From: Ralstonia sp. NFACC01
Lineage (GTDB): Bacteria > Pseudomonadota > Gammaproteobacteria > Burkholderiales > Burkholderiaceae
Direction of reading: 5' to 3'
Assembly: GCF_900115545.1 (NCBI RefSeq)
Contig: NZ_FOWV01000005.1
Location: forward strand, 62,001-126,000
Length of the DNA stretch: 64,000 bases
Shown: positions 17,280-27,564 of the stretch, piece after piece
How the letters are laid out: the number at the start of each line of letters is the position of its first letter
Position numbering within the stretch: the stretch's first letter is position 1
The notes under the pieces: model-generated
Told to the model about the DNA's origin: nothing
Database searches by the model: none
The model's input: the letters and a program-made list of their open reading frames with translations, nothing else
Position numbers and translations under genes: made by a program

Positions 17280-20252
17280 ATGCAGACGGCCCAACCAGAA
17301 ATCCACTCCGGCACCGCCAACCCCTCCCAATTTGCGCAAAGCGCTGGCGGCACGGCCGCTGCCCCCAGCACTGGCTACGCGGACTACAAGATCATCCGCC
17401 GCAACGGCGCCGTGGTCAGCTTCGAGCCTTCGAAGATCGCCGTGGCCATGACCAAGGCCTTCCTCGCCGTGAATGGCGGGCAGGGTGCTGCTTCCGCGCG
17501 TGTGCGCGAGCTGGTCGACCAACAAACGCAGAACGTCGTGCGCGCACTGCTGCGCAGCCGCCCGAACGGCGGCACGTTCCATATCGAAGACGTGCAGGAC
17601 CAGGTGGAACTGGCCCTGATGCGCTCGGGCGAGCACGACGTGGCCCGCGCCTACGTGCTGTACCGTGAGCGCCGCGCCCAGGAGCGCGCGCAAGCCGGCG
17701 AAACCCAGCAGCAACCGGCCTTCATCGGCCTGAACGTGACCGACGGCGGCATCACCCGCCCGCTGGACATGGCGGCGCTACGCAACGTGATCGTCTCGGC
17801 CTGCGAAGGTCTGGGCGAAGCGGTGGACCCGGAGCCGATCCTCAAGGAAACGGTCAAGAACCTGTATGAAGGCGTGCCGATGACGCAGGTGTACGACTCG
17901 GCCATCCTGGCCTCGCGTACCCTGATCGAAAAGGACCCGGCGTACAGCCAGGTCACGGCGCGCATCCTGATGCACACGATCCGTCGCGAAATCCTCGGCG
18001 AAGAAGTCACGCAAGCCGAAATGGGCGCGCGTTACGTCGACTACTTTCCGCAGTTCATCAAGCGCGGCATCAACGCCGAGCTGCTCGACGACAAGCTGGC
18101 GCAGTTCGACCTGGCGCGCCTGGGCGCGGCGCTGGACGCCTCGCGCGACTTCCAGTTCAACTACCTCGGCCTGCAGACGCTGTACGACCGCTACTTCCTG
18201 CACATCAACGAAACCCGCATCGAGATGCCGCAGGCATTCTTCATGCGCGTGGCGATGGGCCTAGCGCTGAACGAAATCGACCGTGAAGCCCGCGCCATCG
18301 AGTTCTACCAGCTGCTGTCGTCGTTCGACTTCATGTCGAGCACGCCGACGCTGTTCAACTCGGGCACGCGCCGTTCGCAGCTCTCGTCGTGCTACCTGAC
18401 CACCGTGTCGGATGATCTGGATGGCATTTACGAGGCACTGAAGGAAAACGCGCTGCTCTCCAAGTTTGCCGGCGGCCTGGGCAACGACTGGACCAACGTG
18501 CGTGCGCTCGGCTCGCACATCAAGGGCACGAACGGCAAGAGCCAAGGCGTGGTGCCGTTCCTGAAGGTGGTCAACGATACGGCCGTGGCCGTGAACCAGG
18601 GCGGCAAGCGTAAGGGCGCTGTCTGCGCGTACCTGGAAACGTGGCACCTGGACATCGAAGAATTCCTGGAACTGCGCAAGAACACCGGCGACGACCGCCG
18701 CCGCACGCACGACATGAACACGGCCAACTGGATTCCGGACCTGTTCATGAAGCGTGTGATGGAAGGTGGCGAGTGGACGCTGTTCTCGCCGTCCACCTGC
18801 CCGGACCTGCACGACAAGGTTGGCAAGGCATTCGAGCAGGCCTACCTGGCCTATGAAGACAAGGTCGCGCGCGGCGAGATCAAGCTCTTCAAGAAGATGC
18901 CGGCGCTGCAGCTGTGGCGCAAGATGCTGGGCATGCTGTTTGAAACCGGCCACCCGTGGATCACGTTCAAGGATCCGTGCAACATCCGCAGCCCGCAGCA
19001 GCACGTGGGTGTGGTGCACAGCTCCAACCTGTGCACGGAAATCACGCTGAACACGAACGACAGCGAAATCGCCGTGTGCAACCTGGGTTCGGTCAACCTG
19101 GTCGCCCACCTGGTCAAGCAGGCGGACGGCAGCGTGGTGCTCGATCACGAGAAGCTGAAGAAGACCGTGCGCACCGCCATGCGCATGCTCGACAACGTGA
19201 TCGACATCAACTACTACGCGGTCAAGAAGGCACGTGACTCCAACCTGCGTCACCGTCCGGTCGGCATGGGCATCATGGGCTTCCAGGACGCGCTGCACGT
19301 GCTGCGTGTGCCGTACGCCAGCGATGCAGCGGTGCAGTTTGCCGATACCTCGATGGAAGCCGTGTGCTACTACGCCTACTGGGCGTCGACCGAGCTGGCC
19401 GAAGAGCGTGGCCGCTACAGCAGCTACAAGGGCTCGCTGTGGGATCGCGGCATCCTGCCGCAAGACTCGCTCAAGCTGCTGGCCGAAGAGCGTGGCGGCT
19501 ACCTGGAAACCGACATGTCGTCGACGATGGACTGGGACAGCCTGCGCGGCCGCATCAAGCAGTTCGGCATGCGCAACTCGAACTGCGTGGCGATCGCCCC
19601 GACGGCAACGATCTCCAACATCATCGGCGTGTCGGCCTGTATCGAGCCGACGTACCAGAACCTGTACGTCAAGTCGAACCTGTCGGGCGAATTCACGGTG
19701 GTCAACGACTACCTGGTGCGCGACCTGAAGGCACGCGGCCTGTGGGACGAAGTGATGGTCGCCGACCTGAAGTACTTCGACGGCTCGCTGGCCCGCATCG
19801 ACCGCATCCCGCAAGACCTGCGCGACCTGTATGCAACGGCCTTCGAGGTGGAGCCGACGTGGCTGGTGGAAGCGGCATCGCGCCGCCAGAAGTGGATCGA
19901 CCAGGCGCAGTCGCTGAACATCTACATGGCCGGCGCGTCGGGCAAGAAGCTGGACGACACATACAAGCTGGCGTGGCTGCGTGGCCTGAAGACCACGTAT
20001 TACCTGCGCACGATCGGCGCCACGCACGTCGAGAAGTCGACCGTGTCGCGCGGCACGCTCAATGCGGTGTCGTCGGGTAGCGATGTGGGTGGTGTGTCGG
20101 CTGCAGGCGCATCCGGCGTGACTTCGGCCGCACCGACCAGCGCACTGGACGCCGCTGCTGCCACTGCGCAGGCCATGCCGGAAGCTGAAGGCGCCGTGTG
20201 CACGATGCGCCCGGGCGACCCCGGTTTCGAGGAATGCGAAGCCTGCCAATAA
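17280..20252 (+). CDS. nrdA: Ribonucleoside-diphosphate reductase class Ia, alpha subunit
   Basis: NrdA reduces ribonucleoside diphosphates to deoxyribonucleotides with the radical supplied by NrdB. The start at 17280 follows aacaggagtccac, a clear ribosome site, giving 990 residues; an upstream in-frame extension is not needed. An N-terminal ATP-cone (about 37-130) and a second cone-like stretch (about 150-250) precede the catalytic barrel, as in the long Pseudomonas-type enzyme. Redox cysteines C371 and C600, thiyl cysteine C585 (SNLCTEITL), the tyrosine pair Y907-Y908 and the C-terminal CEAC (C986, C989) are all present. Regulation by dATP through the cone and by NrdR at the promoter is expected. 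Confidence 0.97.
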   Translation: MQTAQPEIHSGTANPSQFAQSAGGTAAAPSTGYADYKIIRRNGAVVSFEPSKIAVAMTKAFLAVNGGQGAASARVRELVDQQTQNVVRALLRSRPNGGTFHIEDVQDQVELALMRSGEHDVARAYVLYRERRAQERAQAGETQQQPAFIGLNVTDGGITRPLDMAALRNVIVSACEGLGEAVDPEPILKETVKNLYEGVPMTQVYDSAILASRTLIEKDPAYSQVTARILMHTIRREILGEEVTQAEMGARYVDYFPQFIKRGINAELLDDKLAQFDLARLGAALDASRDFQFNYLGLQTLYDRYFLHINETRIEMPQAFFMRVAMGLALNEIDREARAIEFYQLLSSFDFMSSTPTLFNSGTRRSQLSSCYLTTVSDDLDGIYEALKENALLSKFAGGLGNDWTNVRALGSHIKGTNGKSQGVVPFLKVVNDTAVAVNQGGKRKGAVCAYLETWHLDIEEFLELRKNTGDDRRRTHDMNTANWIPDLFMKRVMEGGEWTLFSPSTCPDLHDKVGKAFEQAYLAYEDKVARGEIKLFKKMPALQLWRKMLGMLFETGHPWITFKDPCNIRSPQQHVGVVHSSNLCTEITLNTNDSEIAVCNLGSVNLVAHLVKQADGSVVLDHEKLKKTVRTAMRMLDNVIDINYYAVKKARDSNLRHRPVGMGIMGFQDALHVLRVPYASDAAVQFADTSMEAVCYYAYWASTELAEERGRYSSYKGSLWDRGILPQDSLKLLAEERGGYLETDMSSTMDWDSLRGRIKQFGMRNSNCVAIAPTATISNIIGVSACIEPTYQNLYVKSNLSGEFTVVNDYLVRDLKARGLWDEVMVADLKYFDGSLARIDRIPQDLRDLYATAFEVEPTWLVEAASRRQKWIDQAQSLNIYMAGASGKKLDDTYKLAWLRGLKTTYYLRTIGATHVEKSTVSRGTLNAVSSGSDVGGVSAAGASGVTSAAPTSALDAAAATAQAMPEAEGAVCTMRPGDPGFEECEACQ

Positions 20253-20368
20253 GTCAAAACAGTGTCTGAGGTTGCTCCCGCGCAAGCGGGGGGGCCGTGA
20301 CCTGAACGACACTGGACTCGCGCTCCGAAAGAGCGGGAGCGACGAGCAAAGAATTAGGAGAAACACAT

Positions 20369-21577
20369 ATGCTGAGCTGGGACGACGACGTCAAACCTGC
20401 CGCACAACCTTCGGCTGCACCGCAGCCGGTGTATCAACCGCAGCCGCAACTGCAAACGGCCACCGCTGACCAGGGCGGCGTGCTGCCCCCGTCGGCCACC
20501 GCGGCTGCGGGTACCGGTATCCTCGGCAATAACCCCAACGCTGCCGCTGCGCAAAGCAACCGCCGCGTGAACGCCGCCGACAAGCGCGTCATCAACGGCG
20601 CGACCGACGTCAACCAGCTGGTGCCGTTCAAGTACAAGTGGGCCTGGGAAAAGTACCTCGCCGGTTGCGCGAACCACTGGATGCCGCAGGAAATCAACAT
20701 GTCGCGCGACATCGCGACGTGGAAAGACCCGAACGGCCTGACCGAAGACGAGCGCCGCATCATCAAGCGCAACCTGGGCTTCTTCGTGACGGCCGACTCG
20801 CTGGCCGCCAACAACATCGTGCTGGGCACATACCGCCAGATCACCGCACCGGAATGCCGCCAGTACCTGCTGCGCCAGGCGTTTGAAGAGGCGATCCACA
20901 CGCACGCGTATCAGTACATCGTTGAATCGCTGGGCCTGAACGAGGCCGAGATCTTCAACGCGTATCACGAAGTGCAGTCGATCCGCGACAAGGACGAGTT
21001 CCTGATCCCGTTCATCGACACGCTGACCGATCCGTCGTTCAAGACCGGCACGCCTGAGAACGACCAGAAGCTGCTGAAGTCGCTCATCGTCTTCGCCTGC
21101 ATCATGGAAGGCCTGTTCTTCTACGTCGGCTTCACGCAGATCCTGGCGATGGGCCGCCAGAACAAGATGACCGGCGCTGCCGAGCAGTACCAGTACATCC
21201 TGCGTGACGAGTCGCTGCACTGCAATTTCGGTATCGACCTGATCAACCAGATCAAGCTGGAGAACCCGCACCTGTGGACGGCCGAGTTCAAGGCTGAGAT
21301 CACGGAGCTGTTCAAGAAGGCTGTCGACCTGGAATACCGCTACGCAGAAGACACCATGCCGCGCGGCGTGCTGGGCCTGAACGCGCCGATGTTCAAGGGC
21401 TACCTGCGCTTCATCTGCAACCGTCGCTGCCAGCAGATCGGCCTGGACGCGCTGTTCCCGAACGAGGAAAACCCGTTCCCGTGGATGAGCGAGATGATCG
21501 ACCTGAAGAAGGAGCGCAACTTCTTCGAGACGCGCGTGATCGAGTACCAGACCGGCGGCGCGCTGTCCTGGGAGTGA
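20369..21577 (+). CDS. nrdB: Ribonucleoside-diphosphate reductase class Ia, beta subunit
   Basis: NrdB houses the diiron-tyrosyl radical cofactor that starts catalysis in NrdA. The ATG follows attaggagaaacacat, a good ribosome site. The first 65 residues are an Ala/Pro/Gln-rich extension ahead of the four-helix ferritin-like core. Core ligands visible are E174, H177 and radical tyrosine Y181 in EEAIHTHAY, and a later DESLHCNFG containing the second Glu/His pair. The total of 402 residues is slightly long because of the extension. It lies 116 bases after nrdA and before a strong hairpin, forming the nrdAB operon. Confidence 0.96.
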   Translation: MLSWDDDVKPAAQPSAAPQPVYQPQPQLQTATADQGGVLPPSATAAAGTGILGNNPNAAAAQSNRRVNAADKRVINGATDVNQLVPFKYKWAWEKYLAGCANHWMPQEINMSRDIATWKDPNGLTEDERRIIKRNLGFFVTADSLAANNIVLGTYRQITAPECRQYLLRQAFEEAIHTHAYQYIVESLGLNEAEIFNAYHEVQSIRDKDEFLIPFIDTLTDPSFKTGTPENDQKLLKSLIVFACIMEGLFFYVGFTQILAMGRQNKMTGAAEQYQYILRDESLHCNFGIDLINQIKLENPHLWTAEFKAEITELFKKAVDLEYRYAEDTMPRGVLGLNAPMFKGYLRFICNRRCQQIGLDALFPNEENPFPWMSEMIDLKKERNFFETRVIEYQTGGALSWE

Positions 21578-21608
21578 TCTGAGCCACAGGCTCGACCCGC
21601 ATCAACGT

Positions 21609-21645
21609 AAACAGGCGACGCACCACGCGTCGCCTGTTTGCATTT
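21609..21645 (+). terminator. Terminator hairpin of nrdAB
   Basis: A perfect 13-base stem, aaacaggcgacgc (21609-21621) with gcgtcgcctgttt (21627-21639), encloses a 5-base loop (accac). It is followed by a short T-containing tract. It sits 31 bases past the nrdB stop. Confidence 0.75.
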
Positions 21646-21730
21646 GGGGCGGTCGATTCACGTGCGTGCGATTGCGCCGCACCTGTCAGGCATGGCAGGC
21701 TGCGGCAACCACTGCACCGGGATTCCCGCC

Positions 21731-22813
21731 ATGACGGTCGAAGCTTTCTTCTCGCAGACCTACGATGAAGCCCGCGGCAAGTTCCTCGCCGCTGCGCAGG
21801 CCCGGGGGCTCCGCATCGAGCGTCATCTGCATCCGGATGCGGTCGGGCCATCCGGCGAGCAGCTTTCCATCGACACCGCACTGCTTGCGCCCGCGCAGGC
21901 TGAAGCGCTGCTGATCGTCACCTCCGGCGTCCATGGCGTGGAGGGGTTCTGCGGCTCCGGTTGCCAGACCGGCTTGCTGCAAGACAACGAACTCTTCGCG
22001 AGGCTGGCCGCTGGCAAGGTCTCGCTGCTGCTGGTGCACGCGGTCAATCCGTATGGGTTTGCGCACCTGCGGCGCGTGAATGAAGACAACGTTGACCTGA
22101 ACCGCAACAGTGTCGACTTCACCGAGGCCGCTTCCGCCAACCCTGCCTATCTGGAAGTCGATCCGCTTTTGCTGCCGCGCACGTGGCCGCCCAGCCAGGC
22201 GGATCAGGCAGCGTTGCAGCACTACATGGTCACCCGCGGCGAGAAAGCCCTCCAAGACGCCGCAACGAGCGGCCAGTACCGCGTGCCGGACGGCATGTTC
22301 TACGGCGGCAGCGCGCCGTGCTGGAGCACGCTGCAGATACGCGGGATCGTGTCGCGGCATGCGGCAGCCATGTCGCAGCTGGTGTGGATCGATCTGCATA
22401 CCGGGCTCGGCCACTACGGCCACGGTGAGAAGATTTTCAACAGCCCCGATCCAGCCGAACTAGAGCGCGCCATGCGCACCTGGGGCGCCGATGTCCGGCC
22501 GATTGCGGCAGCGGGTTCGGTCTCGTCAGTCGTCAAGGGCGATCTGGTGGGCGTCGCCTACGAACTGCTGCCCGGCGTTGAGAAGACCTGCGTGACGCTG
22601 GAGTTCGGCACGCTCGCACCGTTGGCGGTGCTGCAGGCGCTGCGCGCCGATCATTGGCTGCATCGCCATCCGGAGCAGGGCGCTGGGCAGCGCGCCGGCA
22701 TCCGCCAGGCACTGCGTGATGCGTTTTATTGCGACGTGCCGGAATGGAAGGGGATGGTCTACGCGCAGACGCGCATGGCTGTATTGCAAGCCGTGGCGCG
22801 GTTTTCCGGCTAG
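21731..22813 (+). CDS. DUF2817-family zinc carboxypeptidase-like hydrolase
   Basis: The protein of 360 residues resembles the M14-type DUF2817 family of putative amidases or carboxypeptidases. Zinc-site features are visible: TSGVHGVEGF contains the HxxE pair H69 and E72, and WIDLHTGLG supplies H223. VDLNRNSVDF (121-130) and a late VEKTCVTLEFGT with a candidate catalytic glutamate also match. No signal peptide is seen, so it should be cytosolic. The start at 21731 (MTVEAFFSQT) begins where family similarity begins; the longer reading to 21638 overlaps the terminator. The substrate is unknown. Its stop overlaps that of the convergent exporter gene. Confidence 0.82.
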   Translation: MTVEAFFSQTYDEARGKFLAAAQARGLRIERHLHPDAVGPSGEQLSIDTALLAPAQAEALLIVTSGVHGVEGFCGSGCQTGLLQDNELFARLAAGKVSLLLVHAVNPYGFAHLRRVNEDNVDLNRNSVDFTEAASANPAYLEVDPLLLPRTWPPSQADQAALQHYMVTRGEKALQDAATSGQYRVPDGMFYGGSAPCWSTLQIRGIVSRHAAAMSQLVWIDLHTGLGHYGHGEKIFNSPDPAELERAMRTWGADVRPIAAAGSVSSVVKGDLVGVAYELLPGVEKTCVTLEFGTLAPLAVLQALRADHWLHRHPEQGAGQRAGIRQALRDAFYCDVPEWKGMVYAQTRMAVLQAVARFSG

Positions 22814-23706
22814 CTTTGGACGGGCTTGGGCGCCCGCACCGTCAGCGCGCACCCCGCCGACGCGGCGATGATGGCCAGGATTGCAACCCACTGGCGCCCC
22901 GTCAGCTGTTCGTGCAGCACGATCGCCCCGGCCAGCGCGCCGATGGCCGGCTCCAGGCTCAGCAACACGGAAAACGTCTTGCCCGGCAGGTGTTTGAGCG
23001 CCACCATCTCGAGCGAATACGGGATCGCGCTGGACAGCAGGCCGATGCCCAGTCCCGCCAGAATGAGCGATGGCGCAAGCAGCGCCGACCCCGCCTGCGC
23101 CACGCCAAATGGAATCGCAAACAGCGCACCGACCAGCATGCCGATCGACGTCGCCTGGCCCGCATGCAGGCCACCGAGGTTCTTGCCCGTCAGGATGTAG
23201 AGCGCCCAGCACACGCCGGCGGCCAGTGCATACACCGCGCCCAGATGGTCAACCTGACCGACCGACTTGTCGGCCACCGTCAGCATCAGCAGGCCGACCA
23301 CGGCCAGCCCGATCCACACGAAATCCAGCGCGCGGCGCGACAGCAGCACGGCCAGCACCAGCGGGCCCGTGAATTCGATGGCGATCGCAATGCCGATCGG
23401 CAACCGCTGCAGCGACAGGTAGAACAGCAGGTTCATACTCGCCAGCGTGACGCCATACAGCGCGATGCGGCCGGCATCGGCGCGACTCAGGTGCAGGCGC
23501 CACGGCCGCCAGAACGCCAGCAGGATCACCGCGCCAATCGTCACGCGATACGTAACGGTGCCTGCAGCGCCCAGCACCGGAAACAGCGTCTTGGCGAACG
23601 AGTTGCCGAGGCAGACGGAGGCCATCGAACCCATCAGTGCAAGGATGGGCATCCAGGGGGAGGTCGTCGTCGTGGAAGCGTTGGAGGCGGAAGCAGCGGA
23701 AGACAT
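22810..23706 (-). CDS. EamA-type drug/metabolite transporter, RhtA-like
   Basis: The 298-residue protein has about ten transmembrane helices and two EamA repeats. Its organisation resembles RhtA, the threonine/homoserine exporter of enterobacteria, with segments such as NSFAKTLFPVLGAAGTVTYR and AIAIEFTGPLVLAVL. It is predicted to export amino acids or related metabolites across the inner membrane; the substrate is not certain. The start at 23706 (MSSAASASNA) was chosen over an ATG 17 codons upstream. It is convergent with the DUF2817 gene, the two stop codons sharing two bases. Confidence 0.85.
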   Translation of the reverse strand: MSSAASASNASTTTTSPWMPILALMGSMASVCLGNSFAKTLFPVLGAAGTVTYRVTIGAVILLAFWRPWRLHLSRADAGRIALYGVTLASMNLLFYLSLQRLPIGIAIAIEFTGPLVLAVLLSRRALDFVWIGLAVVGLLMLTVADKSVGQVDHLGAVYALAAGVCWALYILTGKNLGGLHAGQATSIGMLVGALFAIPFGVAQAGSALLAPSLILAGLGIGLLSSAIPYSLEMVALKHLPGKTFSVLLSLEPAIGALAGAIVLHEQLTGRQWVAILAIIAASAGCALTVRAPKPVQS

Positions 23707-23827
23707 GAGCGACAGCGGAGGGACGGCAGAAAGCGCGGCAGGGCAACGCCACAGCATAGCCGCGCGCCGCTGAGAAATCGTTGCGTTCTCGGCGGCGCGG
23801 GCGTCGCTTTTTATCGAATTGACGAAC

Positions 23828-25171
23828 TTACAGGGCGGCAGCGCTGGGGCGGATCACGTCGATCAGCAACACGCGCTGGCCTTCGCGTTCGCCGTCGGGG
23901 CGCGGGGTCACACCGCGCTGCGGGCGCGGGGCGGCGAGCGGTGCCGGGTCTTCGGCGCTCATGCCAAAGACGGCCAGTTTGGATGCCGCGATGCGCTGCA
24001 GCGTGCCGCGCACACCTGGCACGTCGAGGTCTTCGGGATCGAAGCCGGTGGTGGCCGTCCAGTCGTCGCGGGCGATGTCCTGCAGGCCGTTGGCCATCTC
24101 GAACTGCAACGACGCGCCAAAGCCCTTCTGCAACGAGTGCGAGCCGAGCAGGTATTCCGCCGTCAGGAAGCCGCGCAGCCGCGTCCAGAACGCCAGCGAG
24201 CTGATATTCCCGCTCTTGAGCGCGTGGCTCGGGGCGACTTCCCAGCTGTGGTCCAGCAGCTTGTTGATGAGGCGGCCCCAGGTCGGCACGTCGGTGCCGG
24301 CGGAGCAATCTTCGCCGGGGCCTTCCGGGCGAGCGAGCTGGCGCAGCAGGCCGGTGAACGAACCGGAACTGGGCCGTGCGCCGCCAGCTTGCGCACCCGA
24401 GGGCCAGCGCCATTGCAGCGGCGAGGCCGGCCGTGCGCCAGGCCATTGCGCGTACTGCTGCAGGCCCGTGCAGGGCGTCAGGTAGCGCCACTGGCGCTGG
24501 TCGCGGCCAACGCGGCGCAGAGGGTCCAGCTCGGCCGACAGGTCGAACTTGCCCAGGAAGGTTGCGTTGCGCGATTTGATCGGCGAACGCGCATAGACGT
24601 TGAAGTCGGGCCAGCCTTCATACAGGTTGATCTGCGGCAGCGCGTGGTGCTTGTCGAGCGCATCGTCGGGCTGGTCGATGCGGCGGCTGGTGAGAAACAG
24701 CGCGCGGCAATCGAGCGTGGGCACCGCGCCGCGCAGGCGCAGCAGCACGAGCAGATCGCCGAATTCCGCCGGACGGGCTTCGGCGCGGGCCGGGTAGGCG
24801 TGCGGCTGCTCTTCGGGCCAGAAGGTGGTCAGGCGCAGGGCCGCACCCGGGAACGCACTTCGCAATCCTTGCCTGAGCAGGCGCAGGCCATCGGCGTGGC
24901 GCAGGATGCGCAGGACGGAAAGATCGTCGCGCAAGGCGGCGTCGGGGTGGGGCGCGCGGCCGCCGTGCTCTGCGGCCAGCGCAAAGCGCCACAGCGCGGT
25001 GTCGCTGGCCAGATCCTGTGCAGCGACATCGCGCACGGCACTGGAGCGGCCGCCGGACATCGGCTCATGGGCGTCGCCTGCAGTGTCTCCTGCTGCGGCA
25101 TAGACGCTGGTGGTCGACCCGGCAATCGCGCCAAAAGGGCCCCTCAATGGCGGCCGGTTGCGCTCGGGCAT
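23828..25171 (-). CDS. Unrecognised protein of 447 residues
   Basis: No family is recognised. The protein is predicted soluble, with no signal peptide or membrane helix. It is rich in Arg, Ala, Pro and Leu and has a well-kept GC3 pattern and many aromatic residues in its middle part. Segments such as PQINLYEGWPDFNVYARSP (about 200-220) and NKLLDHSWEV look like folded-domain sequence rather than an antisense shadow. The first 50 residues are low in complexity, so the true start may lie further in. It stands alone: 121 bases from the transporter downstream and 118 from the chemoreceptor upstream, both on the same strand. Confidence 0.7.
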   Translation of the reverse strand: MPERNRPPLRGPFGAIAGSTTSVYAAAGDTAGDAHEPMSGGRSSAVRDVAAQDLASDTALWRFALAAEHGGRAPHPDAALRDDLSVLRILRHADGLRLLRQGLRSAFPGAALRLTTFWPEEQPHAYPARAEARPAEFGDLLVLLRLRGAVPTLDCRALFLTSRRIDQPDDALDKHHALPQINLYEGWPDFNVYARSPIKSRNATFLGKFDLSAELDPLRRVGRDQRQWRYLTPCTGLQQYAQWPGARPASPLQWRWPSGAQAGGARPSSGSFTGLLRQLARPEGPGEDCSAGTDVPTWGRLINKLLDHSWEVAPSHALKSGNISSLAFWTRLRGFLTAEYLLGSHSLQKGFGASLQFEMANGLQDIARDDWTATTGFDPEDLDVPGVRGTLQRIAASKLAVFGMSAEDPAPLAAPRPQRGVTPRPDGEREGQRVLLIDVIRPSAAAL

Positions 25172-25289
25172 GGCTATTCCAACTTTGTTTTGTCAACTCT
25201 CTGGCGCGCAGCATAGCACCATGCGACACACCAGAGAACGGCGCGGCGCCCCTCCCCTCGTTGGGGAATAGCGCATGAAATTTCGGCGA

Positions 25290-26837
25290 TCAGACGGTGC
25301 GGAACGACGCCACCGCGTCGCGCAGCACCTGTGCCTGTTCTTCAAGCGACAGCGCAGCGGCCGCGGCCTGCTCGACCAGCGCGGCGTTCTGCTGCGTCAC
25401 CTCGTCCATCTGGCTCACGGCTTGGTTAACCTGCTCGATGCCCGAGCTTTGCTCTTCGGAGGCCGAGCTGATCTCGCCCATGATGTCGGTCACGCGCTTG
25501 ACGGCGATCACCACCTCGTCGATCACGCTGCCCGCCTCGGCCACCAGCGTGGTGCCGTTTTCTACGCGGCCAACCGAATCGCCGATGAGTTCCTTGATCT
25601 CCTTGGCCGCCCCAGCCGAGCGTTGCGCCAGGTTGCGCACCTCACCGGCCACCACGGCGAAGCCGCGGCCCTGTTCGCCTGCGCGCGCGGCCTCGACCGC
25701 GGCATTGAGCGCCAGGATGTTCGTCTGGAACGCGATGCCTTCGATCACGCCGATGATGTCGGCAATCTTCTTGCTGCTTTCGTTGATGCCCGCCATGGTG
25801 TCGATCACACGGCCGACCACCTCGCCGCCCTTGGCCGCGATGTCCGACGCGTTGACGGCCAGTGTGCTCGCCTGGCGCGCGTTGTCGGCGTTCTGACGCA
25901 CGATGCTCGTCAGCTCTTCCATGCTCGACGCGGTTTCTTCCAGCGACGAAGCCTGCTCTTCCGTGCGCTGCGACAGATCGGCGTTGCCGGCTGCGATCTG
26001 CTTGGTGGCACTCGCGATCGAGTCCGCTGATGTCTTGATATGGCTGATGGTGCCGGTCAGTTGCTGCTGCATCTGCGCCATGGCGACCAGCATGCTGTCG
26101 CGGTCGTCGGTGCGGGTTTGCACGTGCGCGGCCAGGTCGCCACCGGCAATGCGGCGTGCGACCTGGGTGGCGTAGCTGGGCTCACCGCCGAGCCCGCGCT
26201 GCACGTTGCGGATGATGAGCGACATGGCCAGCGACACCGCGCCGCCCACCAGCAGAATGACGATCAGGTTGGAGATGAGCGAATGGCGATACGCTGCATC
26301 CACTTCCTGCAGAAAAACGGCGCTGGAGATGTTCCAGTCCCAGGGCGCAAAGTGCTTCACGTAGCCGATCTTCGGCAATGCAGTCTCGCTGCCGGGCAAG
26401 CGGCCTTGGTATTCGGCAAAGCCGAAGCCCTTGTCTTTGGCGGCGTTGACGATGGTCGGGTAGACCGGTTTGCCGGTCGGGTCCTTGAAGCCTGCGGTGC
26501 TCTTGCCGACCATGTCGGCCAGCGTCGGATGCATCAGCAGGATGAACTGTGAATCGACCACGAACAGATAGCCGGTCGAGCCATAGCGCATCGACGCGAG
26601 CGCCAACAGCGCGGCTTTCTTGGCATCGGCTTCGCTCATGGCGCGGGCTTGTGCGCGGCCGTGATACAGCTTGGCGATGCCTTCGGCGGCGTCCACCAGG
26701 TTTTGCAGCCCGACCTTGCGTTCGTCGAGCATGGTCGCGCGGGTCTCCATCGCGCTCCAGATGCCAACGCCAATCAGCCCCAGCCACATCAGGGCGAGCG
26801 CCAAGCGCAGCTTTGCTTTGAGTGTCCACTGTCGCAT
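25290..26837 (-). CDS. Methyl-accepting chemotaxis protein with single Cache sensor
   Basis: This transmembrane chemoreceptor has 515 residues. Helix TM1 covers about residues 10-27. The periplasmic region (28-185) looks like a single Cache domain, with [16 protein letters not shown] and a following [10 protein letters not shown]2 is near 188-210, then HAMP, then the signalling coiled coil with the hairpin tip [20 protein letters not shown]. Conserved Glu/Gln pairs for methylation flank the tip. There is no C-terminal CheR-binding pentapeptide. The ligand is unknown; single-Cache receptors often bind small carboxylates. No other che gene is nearby, so it should feed a distant core array. Confidence 0.93.
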   Translation of the reverse strand: MRQWTLKAKLRLALALMWLGLIGVGIWSAMETRATMLDERKVGLQNLVDAAEGIAKLYHGRAQARAMSEADAKKAALLALASMRYGSTGYLFVVDSQFILLMHPTLADMVGKSTAGFKDPTGKPVYPTIVNAAKDKGFGFAEYQGRLPGSETALPKIGYVKHFAPWDWNISSAVFLQEVDAAYRHSLISNLIVILLVGGAVSLAMSLIIRNVQRGLGGEPSYATQVARRIAGGDLAAHVQTRTDDRDSMLVAMAQMQQQLTGTISHIKTSADSIASATKQIAAGNADLSQRTEEQASSLEETASSMEELTSIVRQNADNARQASTLAVNASDIAAKGGEVVGRVIDTMAGINESSKKIADIIGVIEGIAFQTNILALNAAVEAARAGEQGRGFAVVAGEVRNLAQRSAGAAKEIKELIGDSVGRVENGTTLVAEAGSVIDEVVIAVKRVTDIMGEISSASEEQSSGIEQVNQAVSQMDEVTQQNAALVEQAAAAALSLEEQAQVLRDAVASFRTV

Positions 26838-26942
26838 GTCGCGTTTTCTCCACTTATTGTTTGACGACTCCGCAACGGTGTAACGGCGAGGGAGTGGCCT
26901 TCTTTAGTGGATATACCGCGCGCGCAGTGTGCGGATTTCCGC

Positions 26943-26973
26943 AAAAAGAAGGCGCCGGCTTGCACCGGCGCCC
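26943..26973 (-). terminator. Terminator for the DUF2147 gene
   Basis: On the minus strand the hairpin ggcgccgg / ccggcgcc (26951-26958 with 26965-26972) has a 6-base loop. It is followed by ttctttttgc. It lies about 70 bases beyond the stop of the leftward DUF2147 gene. Confidence 0.8.
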
Positions 26974-27042
26974 GAAGAGACGGCGCCCACCCACAAGGAG
27001 GGGCACCGCCGCGCGTTGGGAGGTTTCGCTATCGGCGGTCGA

Positions 27043-27498
27043 TCATTGCTCGCGAATCCAGGTCTGCGTACGGCCCAGCAGGCTGATGCCCAGGAAGCCG
27101 CGCACATTCAGTTTCTGACCGTCTTCCGACAGCGACATCTTGGCGCTGTAGACCTTGCCGTTTTCCGGGTCCAGGATCTGGCCGCCATCCCAGTTGTTGT
27201 TGCCGTTCGGCTTCAGGCCCGTCAGGATCGTCAGGCCCTTGATCGGCTGGTCCTTGCGGTCGTCCGTGCACTTGGTGCAGGTCTTGTTCTCGTCGCCAGG
27301 CACGAGGATCTTGCTGACCTTGCCCGAGAACGTGCCGCCGTTATCGACAATCGTCACTTCGCCTTTCTGTTTGCCCGTGTTGTCGTCGATGGTCTTCCAG
27401 GTGCCGGCGGGGCTGGCTTGCGCGAAAGCGCTGCCGGCTGCCAGTGCGAGGGCCAGTGCGCTAGCCAGGCGCGCGAGAGAGTGGGGGGTATGTTTCAT
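27043..27498 (-). CDS. Secreted DUF2147-family protein
   Basis: The 151-residue protein has a signal peptide ending AGSAFA (about residue 26) and a DUF2147 beta-rich domain. It starts SPAGTWKTIDDNTGK, has a CTKC pair in the middle, and ends with VRGFLGISLLGRTQTW. The family is periplasmic and common in proteobacteria, with no proven biochemical role; it is often described as an uncharacterised lipocalin-like fold. It has its own terminator. The next gene upstream, a lipoprotein of the same strand, ends 67 bases away. Confidence 0.85.
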   Translation of the reverse strand: MKHTPHSLARLASALALALAAGSAFAQASPAGTWKTIDDNTGKQKGEVTIVDNGGTFSGKVSKILVPGDENKTCTKCTDDRKDQPIKGLTILTGLKPNGNNNWDGGQILDPENGKVYSAKMSLSEDGQKLNVRGFLGISLLGRTQTWIREQ

Positions 27499-27564
27499 CG
27501 TGGAGTCTCCTTGTTGTCAGTCAAAAGAATCGGTGAGGGCTGATCGATGATGTCGGCGCAGGGA

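Noticed and set aside
18261-20366. Long minus-strand ORF (701 residues) opposite nrdA
   Set aside because: It is antisense to ribonucleotide reductase, with no recognisable domain and no ribosome site.
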